From assembly GCF_003675385.1 (NCBI RefSeq), contig NZ_RCWZ01000005.1, positions 744,001-808,000 of the forward strand: a stretch of DNA of 64,000 nucleotides. Direction: 5' to 3'. The notes under the pieces were generated by a model. It searched no databases, was not told the origin of the DNA, and worked only from the letters and a program-made list of their open reading frames with translations. The stretch's first letter is position 1; each line of letters opens with the position of its first letter. Shown here one piece after another: positions 18,128 through 27,283 of the stretch. The stretch comes from Mucilaginibacter kameinonensis (lineage in GTDB: Bacteria > Bacteroidota > Bacteroidia > Sphingobacteriales > Sphingobacteriaceae). The position numbers and the translations under genes are program-made.

Positions 18128-19630
18128 TCAATTCATCACCTTGCCCACCCAAAATGCAGTTTGTGTAAGCTGGGAGTTGTTAATAAACAGTGTTGGATCA
18201 AGCGGCCAGTAATACTTCCCAGCAGCAAACTCACCAGGCGAAATGTTATCAAATTGTTGCAGGTGGTTTATTCTTTCAAGGCGTACCAGATCATAAAAGC
18301 GGTGCCCTTCCAAAAACAATTCACGTCCGCGTTCGTCACTTACTGTTTGTAAAACATCGGCACCTGCCACACCTGTAACAGAAGCTGCATTACGGGCGGC
18401 ACGAACCTTATTTACCAATGATAAGGCAGTACCATAATCCGGAGCAGACTTAGCGCAGAGTGCCTCGGCTTTTAACAATTCAATATCCGCAAGCCTGAAA
18501 ATGACGATGTTATTCAATGAAACCTGGTAATTAGCGTTACCGTTTACATTTTGAACATTAACATATTTGATACACTCATAAAAAGAGGTTGTACCGCTTG
18601 ATAAACGCAGGAACCCTTTTTTCAAACGAACATCATTAGTATCGGTGTAAAGCGCGTTAACCTTACTATCATCAATAACCCAGGCCGGTACGGTACGCTT
18701 TGTATATGGAGCGGTAAGGGTTGAACCGGCAAGGGTATAATATGCATTCGCGTCGCTGCTTTCAGATATGTTATTCTGCGCTATTTCAAAAATGCTCTCC
18801 TGCGATTGTCCTTTATAGATATCCATAAAGTTTGCCGCACTCATTAAACTATATGATCCGGAATTAATTACCGCGTCACAGGCTGTATTGCAGTTATCAT
18901 AATCTCCAATCCAGGCATAAATGTGGGCCAGCAAGGCAAAGGCCGCGCCCCTATCCGCACGTACTCCCCGGTCTGCCGATGAATTATCTCTTAAGTTTAA
19001 ATACTGTGTAGCTTTGGTTGCATCTGCGATGGCTTGTTTTAATACTGTTGCCTGCGATGTTCTTCCATATTGTTTAGAAACCGTTTCATCTGTATTTTCC
19101 AGCACCAGCGGCACATCGCCCCAAACACGGCACATAATAAAATACGCAAACGCCCTGGTAAAATAAGCCTCGCCCAGGTACTTGTTTTTTGATACCGTTT
19201 GCGACGCCGTATTATCACCGGTAAACGCTGTTAAAGGCATAGCATCGATGTAAGCAAGGCTCCTGTTGCTTTGCGCTACAGCCGTATAAAAAGGCGTGTA
19301 GATCCTAAGTTTCAACAACGGATCGTAAGTAAAGGAACTTTGCACAGCAGTTCCCCAGCGCATATTAAGTACGTTACTAAAAGACGCGTCTTCGGCCGTT
19401 AAAAACTCCCCCGAAGTAAGGTCGCCGTAGCTATAATATGCAATTGAGGAGTTGAAGGCCGATCTTAGCAACGAATAACAGGCAGCTACACCTGCATTGG
19501 CATCCCCTTCTGTTTTCCAGGTAGTTTGATCTGTTGGCGTGCTTACCGGGGTTTGATCAAGAAACTTTTTACAAGAAGCAAACAACAGCACCACCATTGT
19601 CATATATAATATTTTGTTTTTAGCTTTCAT
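18128..19630 (-). CDS. SusD/RagB-family outer-membrane lipoprotein (PUL 2)
   Basis: A 500-residue SusD homologue. The ATG at 19630 (MKAKNKILYMTMVVLLFASC) is preferred to a GTG two codons upstream, and the acylated Cys is in FASCKKFLDQTP. Family landmarks are WKTEGDANAGVAACYSLLRS, the TPR-like YFTRAFAYFIMCRVWGDVPL, and the C-terminal LVNKVRAARNAAS with RGRELFLEGHRFYDLVRLER. The terminus FWVGKVMN is short compared with typical SusD proteins. It follows susC by 69 bases, a gap that holds a 7-base-arm hairpin. Partner genes suggest the ligand may not be a classic polysaccharide. Confidence 0.94.
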   Translation of the reverse strand: MKAKNKILYMTMVVLLFASCKKFLDQTPVSTPTDQTTWKTEGDANAGVAACYSLLRSAFNSSIAYYSYGDLTSGEFLTAEDASFSNVLNMRWGTAVQSSFTYDPLLKLRIYTPFYTAVAQSNRSLAYIDAMPLTAFTGDNTASQTVSKNKYLGEAYFTRAFAYFIMCRVWGDVPLVLENTDETVSKQYGRTSQATVLKQAIADATKATQYLNLRDNSSADRGVRADRGAAFALLAHIYAWIGDYDNCNTACDAVINSGSYSLMSAANFMDIYKGQSQESIFEIAQNNISESSDANAYYTLAGSTLTAPYTKRTVPAWVIDDSKVNALYTDTNDVRLKKGFLRLSSGTTSFYECIKYVNVQNVNGNANYQVSLNNIVIFRLADIELLKAEALCAKSAPDYGTALSLVNKVRAARNAASVTGVAGADVLQTVSDERGRELFLEGHRFYDLVRLERINHLQQFDNISPGEFAAGKYYWPLDPTLFINNSQLTQTAFWVGKVMN

Positions 19631-19665
19631 TTTCACGTTATTTTAATTTAAGTGATTTGGCTTAA

Positions 19666-19686
19666 AGGGATTAACGGGCAATCCCT
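19666..19686 (-). other. Small hairpin between susC and susD of PUL 2
   Basis: Perfect arms AGGGATT (19666-19672) and AATCCCT (19680-19686) flank a 7-base loop. It may be an intercistronic mRNA structure. No T-run follows, so it is unlikely to be a strong terminator. Confidence 0.35.
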
Positions 19687-19699
19687 GATTCAATCCGGT

Positions 19700-22600
19700 T
19701 TACAGATCGATATTTAAACCCAATGTATATTTTGCCGCTGTTGGATAGATCACATTTGACGAACCTGTTGTAGCGTCAACCAATTCAGGATCGGCAATAT
19801 CTTTTGCCTTCTTCCATATAGCCAGATTATCGCCCATTACATACACATTAACACGTTTAAGTCCCAGCGATTTAAGCCACCTGTCGGGCAGATCATAACC
19901 AAGGGTCACATTCTTTAATTTGATAAAGCTGCCATCCCTGATAAAATAGTCGGTACCGATATTCCAGGGATCTGTCTGCGAACCATTAGGATAAACAAGG
20001 CGGGCATAGGTAGTCTGATCGCCCGGAACCTGCCAAAACTGATTGAGTGTATTGGTATAGGTTGCTACCCCGGCAACTGTTCCCCAACCACCAAGATTAC
20101 GGGTGCCGTTAAGCGCGTCTGATAAAGCGCCGTTCAATATTTTACGGCCCGCAACAAATGAGGCAAAAAAGCTTAAAGTAACGCGTTTGTAATTAAAGGA
20201 ACTGCCAAATCCGCCTGTATATTTAGGATTGGGGTTACCGGCAATGTATTTATCATCGTTGGTGATATTGTAATCGCCGTTTACGTCAACATATTTCGGG
20301 TCGCCGGCTTGTAGCGGCACACCGTAATAGGTTTCCTTTTTACCGGTAGTAGGATCTGTAGGCACATCGGCATTAGTTGCGTAAACGCCGTTGGTATGAA
20401 ATACCCTGTAGCTAAATAAGGGTTCGCCAAGGGTAAGCGTTTTATAAAACCATGAGTCGCCAAAAAGAAAGTCCCGGTTATTATTTGGCAGTTTAGTAAC
20501 AAGGTTTTTATTGATAGATATATTGAAGTTGAAATTCCATTTAAATGGCGATTTTGGCCCCAGAACATTGATATTTGTAGCAAACTCAAGCCCCTGGTTA
20601 CGGATATCTACATAGTTACCTGAGTAAAATTGATAACCGCTTGTTGCCTGCGCGGGCACATTGTAAAAGAATACGTCTTTTGCATCTTTCTGATACCAGT
20701 CAACCGTAATATTCACACGACTGTTAAACAGCTCCATATCAGCACCAAAATCAACCTGATGGTCTTTTTCCCAGCGCACACTACTACTTGATTTTACGCC
20801 GAAACTGGAATAGTTATTATAATACGGAAAAGGCGAAATGATAGTGGTGCCATTGTATGTACTTGGGTAACCGCCCAAATAACCATTAGGCGTAATGGTT
20901 CCGTTGGTGCCCACATAGCTGCTGGCATCTGTACTCAAAGTTTGGTATTTTGAATACCACTGGCCGGGGTCTTTACCGTCGATACCATAACTTGCCCTGA
21001 ATTTTAAAAAGTTAACCACTTTTTTTACCGGCGCAAAAAACGACTCGTCAGATACTATCCAGCCGCCTGCCATAGCAGGGAAGGTTCCCCAGCGGTACTG
21101 TGGGCTATAAATAGACGTGGCATCGCGGCGGAAACTTGCGGTAAACAGGTATTTGCCGGCGTAATCATAATTAAACCTGCCATAATATGACTCGGTAGTT
21201 TTGCGCGAGTAACTTGAATTGGTATTAAGGTTAGTACCCGCCGGCACGGTTTGCACCGTGTATATTCCTGAAATATTTATACCTGCGGCCGATGAATAGT
21301 TATAGTTATTTTCGTAGCTGTACAGCGATGCTCCAACAGCAAAAATGAACCGGTGTTTTCCAAACTCCTTATTGTATTGCAGTAAATTTTCGAACGACCA
21401 TGAAGGGCTGCTACTGATGGTACTATAAGCGGTATTCAATGTACCGTTAAGGATCTGCGGAGAAAAGTAATCGTATTTATCGGTATAATTTGTTGCGCCG
21501 TAGGTACTGTTGAATGTTAGGTTTTTAGCTAAAGTATCCGTTAGATGAACAGAGCCAACAATGGTAAATGTTCGGTTGTCGTCGTAATAATGATTCTTTC
21601 CGCTATAGACAGCAACCTGCTCCGGACTAAGCTGCAAAAACGAACTCGGAAAGTTCCAGGCTGTAAACAAATAGGCGCCTGCTCCCCCTACACCGTGGCT
21701 TTGCCTTTGCGAGCTCATCAACAGGTCAACCGCAACAGACATTTTTTTGAGTGGCTGAACAGTGAGGTTTAAATGCGGCGTAATTTTCTCAAGCCCATAG
21801 CCGTTCAGTATACCTTGTTCATTGTAGTGATTTACAGATAAACGGTATGATGTTGTACCTGCATAACCTGCAACAGCGGCGCTCTGACTATTTACTACAG
21901 TAGTTTTCCTGATCAGTAATCCCTGCCAGTCAACATCGTTATTGAAGGCCGGATTTAAGCTATCGGTTAACGCCCGGGGGATAACGCCCTGCTGAATGTT
22001 GTTGTAACCCAGCTGCCCTTCCAGCAATTTTAATTTCAAAGCACGTTCTGCCGCGCCGGTGGTAACCTTAATTAAATTAGGAGCTGTTGTTACACCTGCA
22101 AATGCCGAAATTGACACCTGCGGTTTGCCTCGTTTAGCTTGCTTTGTTTTTACGATGATAACACCATTACCACCTCTTGCACCATAAATAGCCGCTGCCG
22201 AAGCATCTTTTAACACATCTATCGATTCGATATCTGCCGGGTTGATTAATGCCAGCGGGTTATTATTACCGTATGCCGTTCCAATTGCGTTTACATCGAA
22301 AATCACCCCGTCGATAATATATAATGGGCCGGAATTACCTCCATTGGCATTGCCAAAATCAACATTAGTTGATCCGCGGATCACGATATTTGTTTTCGCT
22401 CCCAGTTCACCGGTACTTGACAGTACGCTTACGCCGGGCAGACGGCCCTGCAGCATCTGGTCAAAACTGGCTTGGGGTATATTGGCAATATCCTTGCCTT
22501 TAATTGACGATACAGCTGCTGTAACCTCGCGTCGGTTTTGGCTTTGATAACCCACTACAACAACGTCGTTCAATGACTGCTCATCCACTTGCAGTGTATA

Positions 22601-22888
22601 TGATGTATTTTTATCGCTGGCTTTAACTTCAAGCCTTTTGTAACCTATCAGGCTGATTACGATGGTATTTGTATTGCCTTTAAGTTTAAGCTGAAACGCG
22701 CCTTCCATATTTGTTACCGTGCCATTAGCCGGCATTCCTTTTTCCGATACTGTGGCGCCTATTATTGCTTTTCCTTCTGTATCTTTTACCTTTCCCTGCA
22801 CTATAGTGCCATTGGTTTGAGCGTAAAGGGGCCTAAGGAAACTACAGAACATACAGCACAGAGTAAGGTATAGTATAAGTTTTCTCAT
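19700..22888 (-). CDS. SusC/RagA-family TonB-dependent transporter without STN domain (PUL 2)
   Basis: A 1062-residue outer-membrane transporter. The signal peptide (MRKLILYLTLCCMFCSFLRP, cleaved after YAQ) is followed at once by a carboxypeptidase-regulatory-like domain (VQGKVKDTEGKAIIGATV). The plug starts LNDVVVVGYQSQNRREVTAA and includes IESIDVLKDASAAAIYGARG. The barrel ends KYTLGLNIDL. Unlike the other two SusC proteins in the window it has no STN domain, and no sigma/FecR genes are nearby. Induction must therefore follow another route, perhaps the AraC regulator at 15118-16101. It is the first gene of a four-gene operon (susC, susD, fasciclin-like, DUF5007-like). Confidence 0.95.
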   Translation of the reverse strand: MRKLILYLTLCCMFCSFLRPLYAQTNGTIVQGKVKDTEGKAIIGATVSEKGMPANGTVTNMEGAFQLKLKGNTNTIVISLIGYKRLEVKASDKNTSYTLQVDEQSLNDVVVVGYQSQNRREVTAAVSSIKGKDIANIPQASFDQMLQGRLPGVSVLSSTGELGAKTNIVIRGSTNVDFGNANGGNSGPLYIIDGVIFDVNAIGTAYGNNNPLALINPADIESIDVLKDASAAAIYGARGGNGVIIVKTKQAKRGKPQVSISAFAGVTTAPNLIKVTTGAAERALKLKLLEGQLGYNNIQQGVIPRALTDSLNPAFNNDVDWQGLLIRKTTVVNSQSAAVAGYAGTTSYRLSVNHYNEQGILNGYGLEKITPHLNLTVQPLKKMSVAVDLLMSSQRQSHGVGGAGAYLFTAWNFPSSFLQLSPEQVAVYSGKNHYYDDNRTFTIVGSVHLTDTLAKNLTFNSTYGATNYTDKYDYFSPQILNGTLNTAYSTISSSPSWSFENLLQYNKEFGKHRFIFAVGASLYSYENNYNYSSAAGINISGIYTVQTVPAGTNLNTNSSYSRKTTESYYGRFNYDYAGKYLFTASFRRDATSIYSPQYRWGTFPAMAGGWIVSDESFFAPVKKVVNFLKFRASYGIDGKDPGQWYSKYQTLSTDASSYVGTNGTITPNGYLGGYPSTYNGTTIISPFPYYNNYSSFGVKSSSSVRWEKDHQVDFGADMELFNSRVNITVDWYQKDAKDVFFYNVPAQATSGYQFYSGNYVDIRNQGLEFATNINVLGPKSPFKWNFNFNISINKNLVTKLPNNNRDFLFGDSWFYKTLTLGEPLFSYRVFHTNGVYATNADVPTDPTTGKKETYYGVPLQAGDPKYVDVNGDYNITNDDKYIAGNPNPKYTGGFGSSFNYKRVTLSFFASFVAGRKILNGALSDALNGTRNLGGWGTVAGVATYTNTLNQFWQVPGDQTTYARLVYPNGSQTDPWNIGTDYFIRDGSFIKLKNVTLGYDLPDRWLKSLGLKRVNVYVMGDNLAIWKKAKDIADPELVDATTGSSNVIYPTAAKYTLGLNIDL

Positions 22889-23579
22889 GTGTTTGGGGTT
22901 TGTTGTAAGTTGAATATTTGCTAAATATTAGTGATGTGTGCAGATGCACGATTGGGTTGGTTGCGGGGTAGGGCTGTTTGTTTTGTTTATGCCATGTATT
23001 GTTTTTTTTAATGTTTTCAGGTTTTAAAACAGATGACAATACAGGGCGTTGTGAACACAAAGAGCATAGCCTATCCAATCCGTGCTATCGGTTACTTGAG
23101 TCAAAAAAGGTCTTTTGTGAGCTGCTGTCTTATAAAGTGAATAAGCACGCTAAACGCCTGTAATTCATCTGTACTGCAAATTTAATTTTTGAGGTCTCCC
23201 CTCTTTTTTATAAATTATCTTAGTATAAGCCAATTTTCGCTGATATTTAAAATTGGGCTCTGGAGGGACGACCGTTTTGAAAGCAAGAGAAGATTCTATG
23301 TAGTTCAGATAGTATAAGACCTTGCTTGCGCGGCACCCTGTTTTTAACAAGCCCTTCAAGATCTTTTTGCGGCGGGCTCTGGCCAACTCTCAACCACAGA
23401 TGCTCTACAACCTAAATATGACAGCAGAACAGCAATACGACAATTATTTAAAGAAATACACAGAAATAGTAAACTGCATGATTGCCAGATTCCTGGGCAA
23501 AATCCGGAGCAATAAGCAAAAAAAGATAAGCTCAGGCAAATGAGCGCATTGAGCCTGTTATCCAATACTTTAAAGCAGA
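22889..23579. other. 691-base intergenic region, largely unexplained
   Basis: The right part is expected to carry the PUL 2 promoter and the 3' end of hxlR, but no clear TTTG/TAnnTTTG pair was seen. Short frames exist, for example a 41-codon frame at 23418-23543 on the plus strand starting MTAEQQYDNYLKKY and a 73-codon frame at 23165-23386 on the minus strand. None has a recognisable domain or initiation context. The segment 23240-23400 is richer in G and C than its surroundings and contains GGGCTCTGG twice. It may be a remnant of a dispersed repeat or of a decayed gene. Confidence 0.35.
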
Positions 23580-23957
23580 TTAAACTGAACTGTTGGTAAA
23601 TTCACCTTTTTGTTGCGCCACCTCATTGCCCCATTTCAAAATCGCATCCAATAATGGAATGCAGGATTTCCCGAAATCTGTTAAACTATAAACAACTTTA
23701 ATTGGTGGCTTTTCCCCAAAAACCTTCCTGGAAATTAAGCCATCTTCCTCCAGTTGTTTGAGTTGCAAACTCAATGTCCTCTCGGTGACCCCGATCATTT
23801 CTTTACCCAGTTCGCTGTAACGCTTTTCTGCGTTCCTCAGGTGATATAGTATTACGGCTTTCCACTTCCCTCCTATCAGATCCATCGCAACACTAACCGT
23901 GCATGGGTACAACTTATCATTTACCTTGATAAAATCTGCTTCACATTCTATAGCCAT
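23580..23957 (-). CDS. HxlR-family winged-helix transcriptional regulator
   Basis: A 125-residue HxlR/DUF24 protein. The single conserved Cys (C19 in LYPCTVSV), which in this family can sense oxidants or electrophiles, precedes the core DLIGGKWKAVILYHL, the recognition region YSELGKEMIGVTERTLSLQL, and the wing KVVYSLTDFGKSCIPLLDAI. It dimerises and usually represses an adjacent divergent redox gene. Here it diverges from an NmrA-type gene across 104 bases that hold three AACTAT/ATAGTT inverted repeats, the probable operators. Autoregulation is likely. Confidence 0.93.
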   Translation of the reverse strand: MAIECEADFIKVNDKLYPCTVSVAMDLIGGKWKAVILYHLRNAEKRYSELGKEMIGVTERTLSLQLKQLEEDGLISRKVFGEKPPIKVVYSLTDFGKSCIPLLDAILKWGNEVAQQKGEFTNSSV

Positions 23958-23969
23958 AGCGTTTAATTA

Positions 23970-24041
23970 AACTATCCATGTTGATAGTTATTGTAAAACT
24001 ATTAAACTATAAATAGTTTCGCAACTATACTTTTTATAGTT
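23970..24041. promoter_or_regulatory. Three AACTAT/ATAGTT dyads, putative HxlR operators
   Basis: Three inverted repeats of one half-site lie between the divergent hxlR and NmrA-type genes. They are AACTATC-6-GATAGTT at 23970-23989, AAACTAT-2-ATAGTTT at 24004-24019, and AACTATA-5-TATAGTT at 24023-24041. All arms match perfectly. HxlR proteins bind short AT-rich dyads in such divergent promoters, so these are the natural candidates, but binding is inferred. Confidence 0.6.
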
Positions 24042-24061
24042 CAATTTAAAATCGTCAAATT

Positions 24062-25039
24062 ATGCTATCAAATTCAAATATTTTAAGTTCAATGACGCCC
24101 AACAATAAGCCGCTTATCACAATCGTCGGTGTTTCGGGTAAGCAAGGCCGCAGTGCTGCAAAAGCACTTCTGGAAAGCGGTGGCTTTCGTGTACGGGGTA
24201 TTACGCGCCAAGCAAATTCACAACTCGCATTAGATCTTATTAAACAAGGTGCCGAACTTATAAATCTCCCCCTTGATATCGGCCATCAAAGAGATTATGT
24301 AGAAGCCTTCAGAGATTCCCATGGCGTTTTTATAATGACGCCGGGGATCGCTCCCCCTCAAACACATGAACTGGAATTAGGGAAACAATTGGCAGATGCC
24401 GCGGTCGAAGCTGGCGCACAACATATCATCTTTAGTAGCCTCGAAAATGTTGATCAAATTACCGGCGGAAAAGAATTCGCCCCTCATTTCACGGATAAAG
24501 CCAAAATAGAGATGTACATCCGCACACTTCCTGTCACCAGTTCCTTTATCTACATGGCTTTTTTCTTCACCAATCTCCTGGAATATTATCCTCCTGTTCA
24601 AAAAGGCGATACTTTGGTATTTCCGATGTACCTACCTGAAGATTTCCGCGCCCCGTTTGTTGACCCTTTAACAGCTACCGGGCCGGCCATTCTCGAGATA
24701 TTCTCAAACCCGGACATTTATTCCGGCAAGGCACTACCAGTCGTCGGCGATATGATCTCTCCCCGCGAAATGATTGACACCTTCACCCGGGTAACCGGCA
24801 AAAGGGCTGTATATAGCGTGGCCTACACGCGTGAAAATTTCCTTCGATACTTTCCTGCATTTGGTTCAAATAACTTGTTGGTGGATGAGATATTGGGTAT
24901 GGCAGCCTATGCCAGAGCTTATGGATACTTCCGTAACGATCGCGATATATTATGGAGCCGACAAATAGATCCAAATATCCTAACCTGGGAGGGATTCCTG
25001 CGAGCAACTAATTGGAAAGGGCAGCAGACATCTTTATAG
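24062..25039 (+). CDS. NmrA-like NAD(P)-binding protein
   Basis: A 325-residue atypical short-chain dehydrogenase-like protein of the NmrA/HSCARG group. The Rossmann nucleotide loop is GVSGKQG (residues 23-29), followed by VRGITRQANS, where an Arg after strand 2 suggests NADP(H) binding. VFIMTPG and HIIFSSLENVDQITGG mark strands 4 and 5. The protein may sense redox state or act on quinones or other electrophiles. An alternative start is the ATG at 24092. It is transcribed away from hxlR and is followed 27 bases on by the extended frame of the GlxA-type gene, so the two may share a transcript. Confidence 0.85.
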   Translation: MLSNSNILSSMTPNNKPLITIVGVSGKQGRSAAKALLESGGFRVRGITRQANSQLALDLIKQGAELINLPLDIGHQRDYVEAFRDSHGVFIMTPGIAPPQTHELELGKQLADAAVEAGAQHIIFSSLENVDQITGGKEFAPHFTDKAKIEMYIRTLPVTSSFIYMAFFFTNLLEYYPPVQKGDTLVFPMYLPEDFRAPFVDPLTATGPAILEIFSNPDIYSGKALPVVGDMISPREMIDTFTRVTGKRAVYSVAYTRENFLRYFPAFGSNNLLVDEILGMAAYARAYGYFRNDRDILWSRQIDPNILTWEGFLRATNWKGQQTSL

Positions 25040-25117
25040 CTTTAGGCTTACTTCCCATGGCCTAAATTGTATAATTTATGTCCTTTCAGACAATTTGCAT
25101 TTTTTCTAAATTTGAAC

Positions 25118-26179
25118 ATGGAAGAAGCTAATGGACAACCGGGAAAAAAATTAATCATCATTGTAGCCATGACAGGCAACATGCTGCTTAATTTTTCTGG
25201 CCCTGCCGACGTATTTATTAATGCCGACAGATACCTCGAAAATTACGACATCCTGGATGGTTATGATGTTAAAGTAGTAGCTCCTACTTCAAACAAAAAA
25301 TTGGATACCGACGCCAGAATGAGCATAAGTTGCGAACTATGTGTTGCCGATGTTCAAGGCCCCATCGACACGCTAATCATAGCCGGAAATGATTCCAGGG
25401 AAACCAGTCAGCCGGATTTAACCGGATTTTATGATTGGTTAGCAACCCGAAACGAATGTAATACGCGCCGTATAGCTTCAATTTGCGGCGGCGCTTTTGT
25501 TTTAGCAAAAGCAGGGATATTAAACGGGCGAAAAGCAACTACGCATTGGCAGGCAAGCGAACGCCTTAGTAAAGCCTACCCGGATATTGAGGTTAATTCT
25601 AATCCGTTTTTTACCAGAGATGGTCATGTTTATACTTCGGCCGGTGTTTCGTCTGGCATCGACCTGGCATTAGCCCTCGTAGAACAGGACTACAATAAAG
25701 ATATAGCGATCAGCGTAGCGCGTAAGTTGGTTTTCTATTTAAGCCGGCCAGGTTTTCAGTCGCAATTTGGTAGCCTGTTGCCTATTTATGAGCGAGAGCA
25801 CATTGGCCAAAGAACCCAGAATTGGATAGCCGGACATCTAAATGAAAAAATGGAAGTTAACCAGATTGCTGAGCAGATGAATATGAGCACCCGTAACTTC
25901 ACCCGCGTGTTTCACCGCGAAACAGGGATGCCACCCGCTAAATTTGTTGAAAAATTGCGGATTGAGGCTGCAAGAAAATATTTAGAAGATTCCGATACTC
26001 CTCTTGAAAGAATTGCGGAGTTGTGCGGCTTGGGTGGTTTGGTGTCCATGCGCCGGATTTTTTTGAGGCACTTAAATACAACCCCGTCTGATTATCGCCG
26101 GGCTTTCCGAACATCACTTCGGGATTCAGGCATCGAAAGCCTGATTACATCAGAAGCCAGATTAGCCAACATCATATAA
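25118..26179 (+). CDS. GlxA-family transcriptional regulator (DJ-1/PfpI domain plus AraC helix-turn-helix)
   Basis: A 353-residue regulator from the ATG at 25118; an in-frame ATG at 25067 would add 17 residues with no domain match. Residues about 10-195 form a class I glutamine amidotransferase-like (DJ-1/PfpI) domain, with Cys123 in ASICGGAF at the nucleophile elbow. The C-terminal part carries the AraC pair NQIAEQMNMSTRNFTRVFHR and ERIAELCGLGGLVSMRRIF. Family members respond to small metabolites or to stress. Its position after the NmrA gene and before GAPDH suggests control of an aldehyde or redox response, but the target is not shown. Confidence 0.92.
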   Translation: MEEANGQPGKKLIIIVAMTGNMLLNFSGPADVFINADRYLENYDILDGYDVKVVAPTSNKKLDTDARMSISCELCVADVQGPIDTLIIAGNDSRETSQPDLTGFYDWLATRNECNTRRIASICGGAFVLAKAGILNGRKATTHWQASERLSKAYPDIEVNSNPFFTRDGHVYTSAGVSSGIDLALALVEQDYNKDIAISVARKLVFYLSRPGFQSQFGSLLPIYEREHIGQRTQNWIAGHLNEKMEVNQIAEQMNMSTRNFTRVFHRETGMPPAKFVEKLRIEAARKYLEDSDTPLERIAELCGLGGLVSMRRIFLRHLNTTPSDYRRAFRTSLRDSGIESLITSEARLANII

Positions 26180-26276
26180 CTTTTAAAAGCGACAATACCA
26201 GACACGCTATTTCCATAAAATCAGCGTAACGAATAACCCATGCCTTTACTTTTTTAACAATATAAATTTTGACAAT

Positions 26277-27254
26277 ATGAAAATCGCCATTAATGGATTT
26301 GGCAGGATCGGCAGAATGACCCTGCGTGCTTTACAGGATAAAACAAATATAGAAGTAGTTGCTATTAACGACCTGACAGACATTGCTACACTTGTACACT
26401 TATTGAAATACGATACAGCCCATAGCCGCTTTCCGGGCGAGGTAAGCGCTGATGGTGATTACATTGTTGTTGGCGCAGAGCGTATCAAACTATTGAGTGA
26501 AAAAGATCCGGAAAAACTACCCTGGGGTGAATTAGAGATCGATGCTGTCATCGAGTCAACCGGGAGGTTTACGGATAAGAAATCTGCTGAATCCCACCTC
26601 AGGGCAGGCGCAAAAAAGGTTTTGATCACTGCCCCTGCAACCGGTGGCGTTAAAACCATTGTACATGGCGTAAATAACGATTTGATCGAGAGCGATCAGA
26701 TTTACTCAACCGCCTCTTGTACTACAGGCAGTATAGCACCAGTGTTGCACGTGCTTGATAAGGAATATGGTATTGAATCGGGCTATATGATTACTGTACA
26801 TGCTTTTACTGCTGATCAAAACCTGCAAGACGCGCCTCATAGAGACCTACGCCGTGCTCGCGCCGCAGCCTATAATATTATTCCAACAACAACCGGTGCA
26901 GCTAAGGCAATTGGCGATGTATTACCCAATCTTAAAGGGAAACTGGATGGCTATTCGTACAGGGTTCCGGTAATTGATGGTTCTATCGTCGACCTTTCTA
27001 TCAACCTGCAAAAGGAAGCTACAGTAGCCGAGATCAATTCGGTGTTGAAGCGCTATGCGGAAGGTTCACTTAAAGGCATTATGCAATATACCGAGGAGCC
27101 CTTTGTATCTTCTGATATATTAGGCAACCCACACTCCTCTATTGTTGACGGCACAATGACCAAAGCAATCGGAAAATTGGTTAAGGTTGTTGCCTGGTAT
27201 GACAATGAGGTCGGGATATCCAATCGAATATCTGAACTGATTGCCGAATTGTAA
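26277..27254 (+). CDS. Divergent type I glyceraldehyde-3-phosphate dehydrogenase
   Basis: A 325-residue GAPDH-family protein. The NAD loop GFGRIGRM and D32 (VAINDLTD) suggest NAD use. The catalytic Cys148 (STASCTT) and His175 (VHAFTAD) are present, as are PHRDLRRARAAAYNIIP and TTTGAAKAIG. Several near-invariant positions differ: the usual SNASCTTN reads STASCTTG, the TND after the active-site His reads TAD, and WYDNEWGYSNR reads WYDNEVGISNR. This points to a second, specialised paralogue rather than the main glycolytic enzyme, possibly with altered cofactor or substrate use. It is followed by a 34-base perfect palindrome that should end the transcript. Confidence 0.9.
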   Translation: MKIAINGFGRIGRMTLRALQDKTNIEVVAINDLTDIATLVHLLKYDTAHSRFPGEVSADGDYIVVGAERIKLLSEKDPEKLPWGELEIDAVIESTGRFTDKKSAESHLRAGAKKVLITAPATGGVKTIVHGVNNDLIESDQIYSTASCTTGSIAPVLHVLDKEYGIESGYMITVHAFTADQNLQDAPHRDLRRARAAAYNIIPTTTGAAKAIGDVLPNLKGKLDGYSYRVPVIDGSIVDLSINLQKEATVAEINSVLKRYAEGSLKGIMQYTEEPFVSSDILGNPHSSIVDGTMTKAIGKLVKVVAWYDNEVGISNRISELIAEL

Positions 27255-27283
27255 GCCTTTATTGTTGTAGACCTCAAAAAGCT

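Noticed and set aside
23418..23543. A 41-codon plus-strand frame (MTAEQQYDNYLKKY) as a small gene
   Set aside because: No family, partner gene or initiation signal supports it; kept only as part of the unexplained gap.
25108..25115. TAAATTTG matching the -7 consensus just before the GlxA-type ATG
   Set aside because: It lies only three bases before the preferred start, which would leave no leader, and no -33 box is present.
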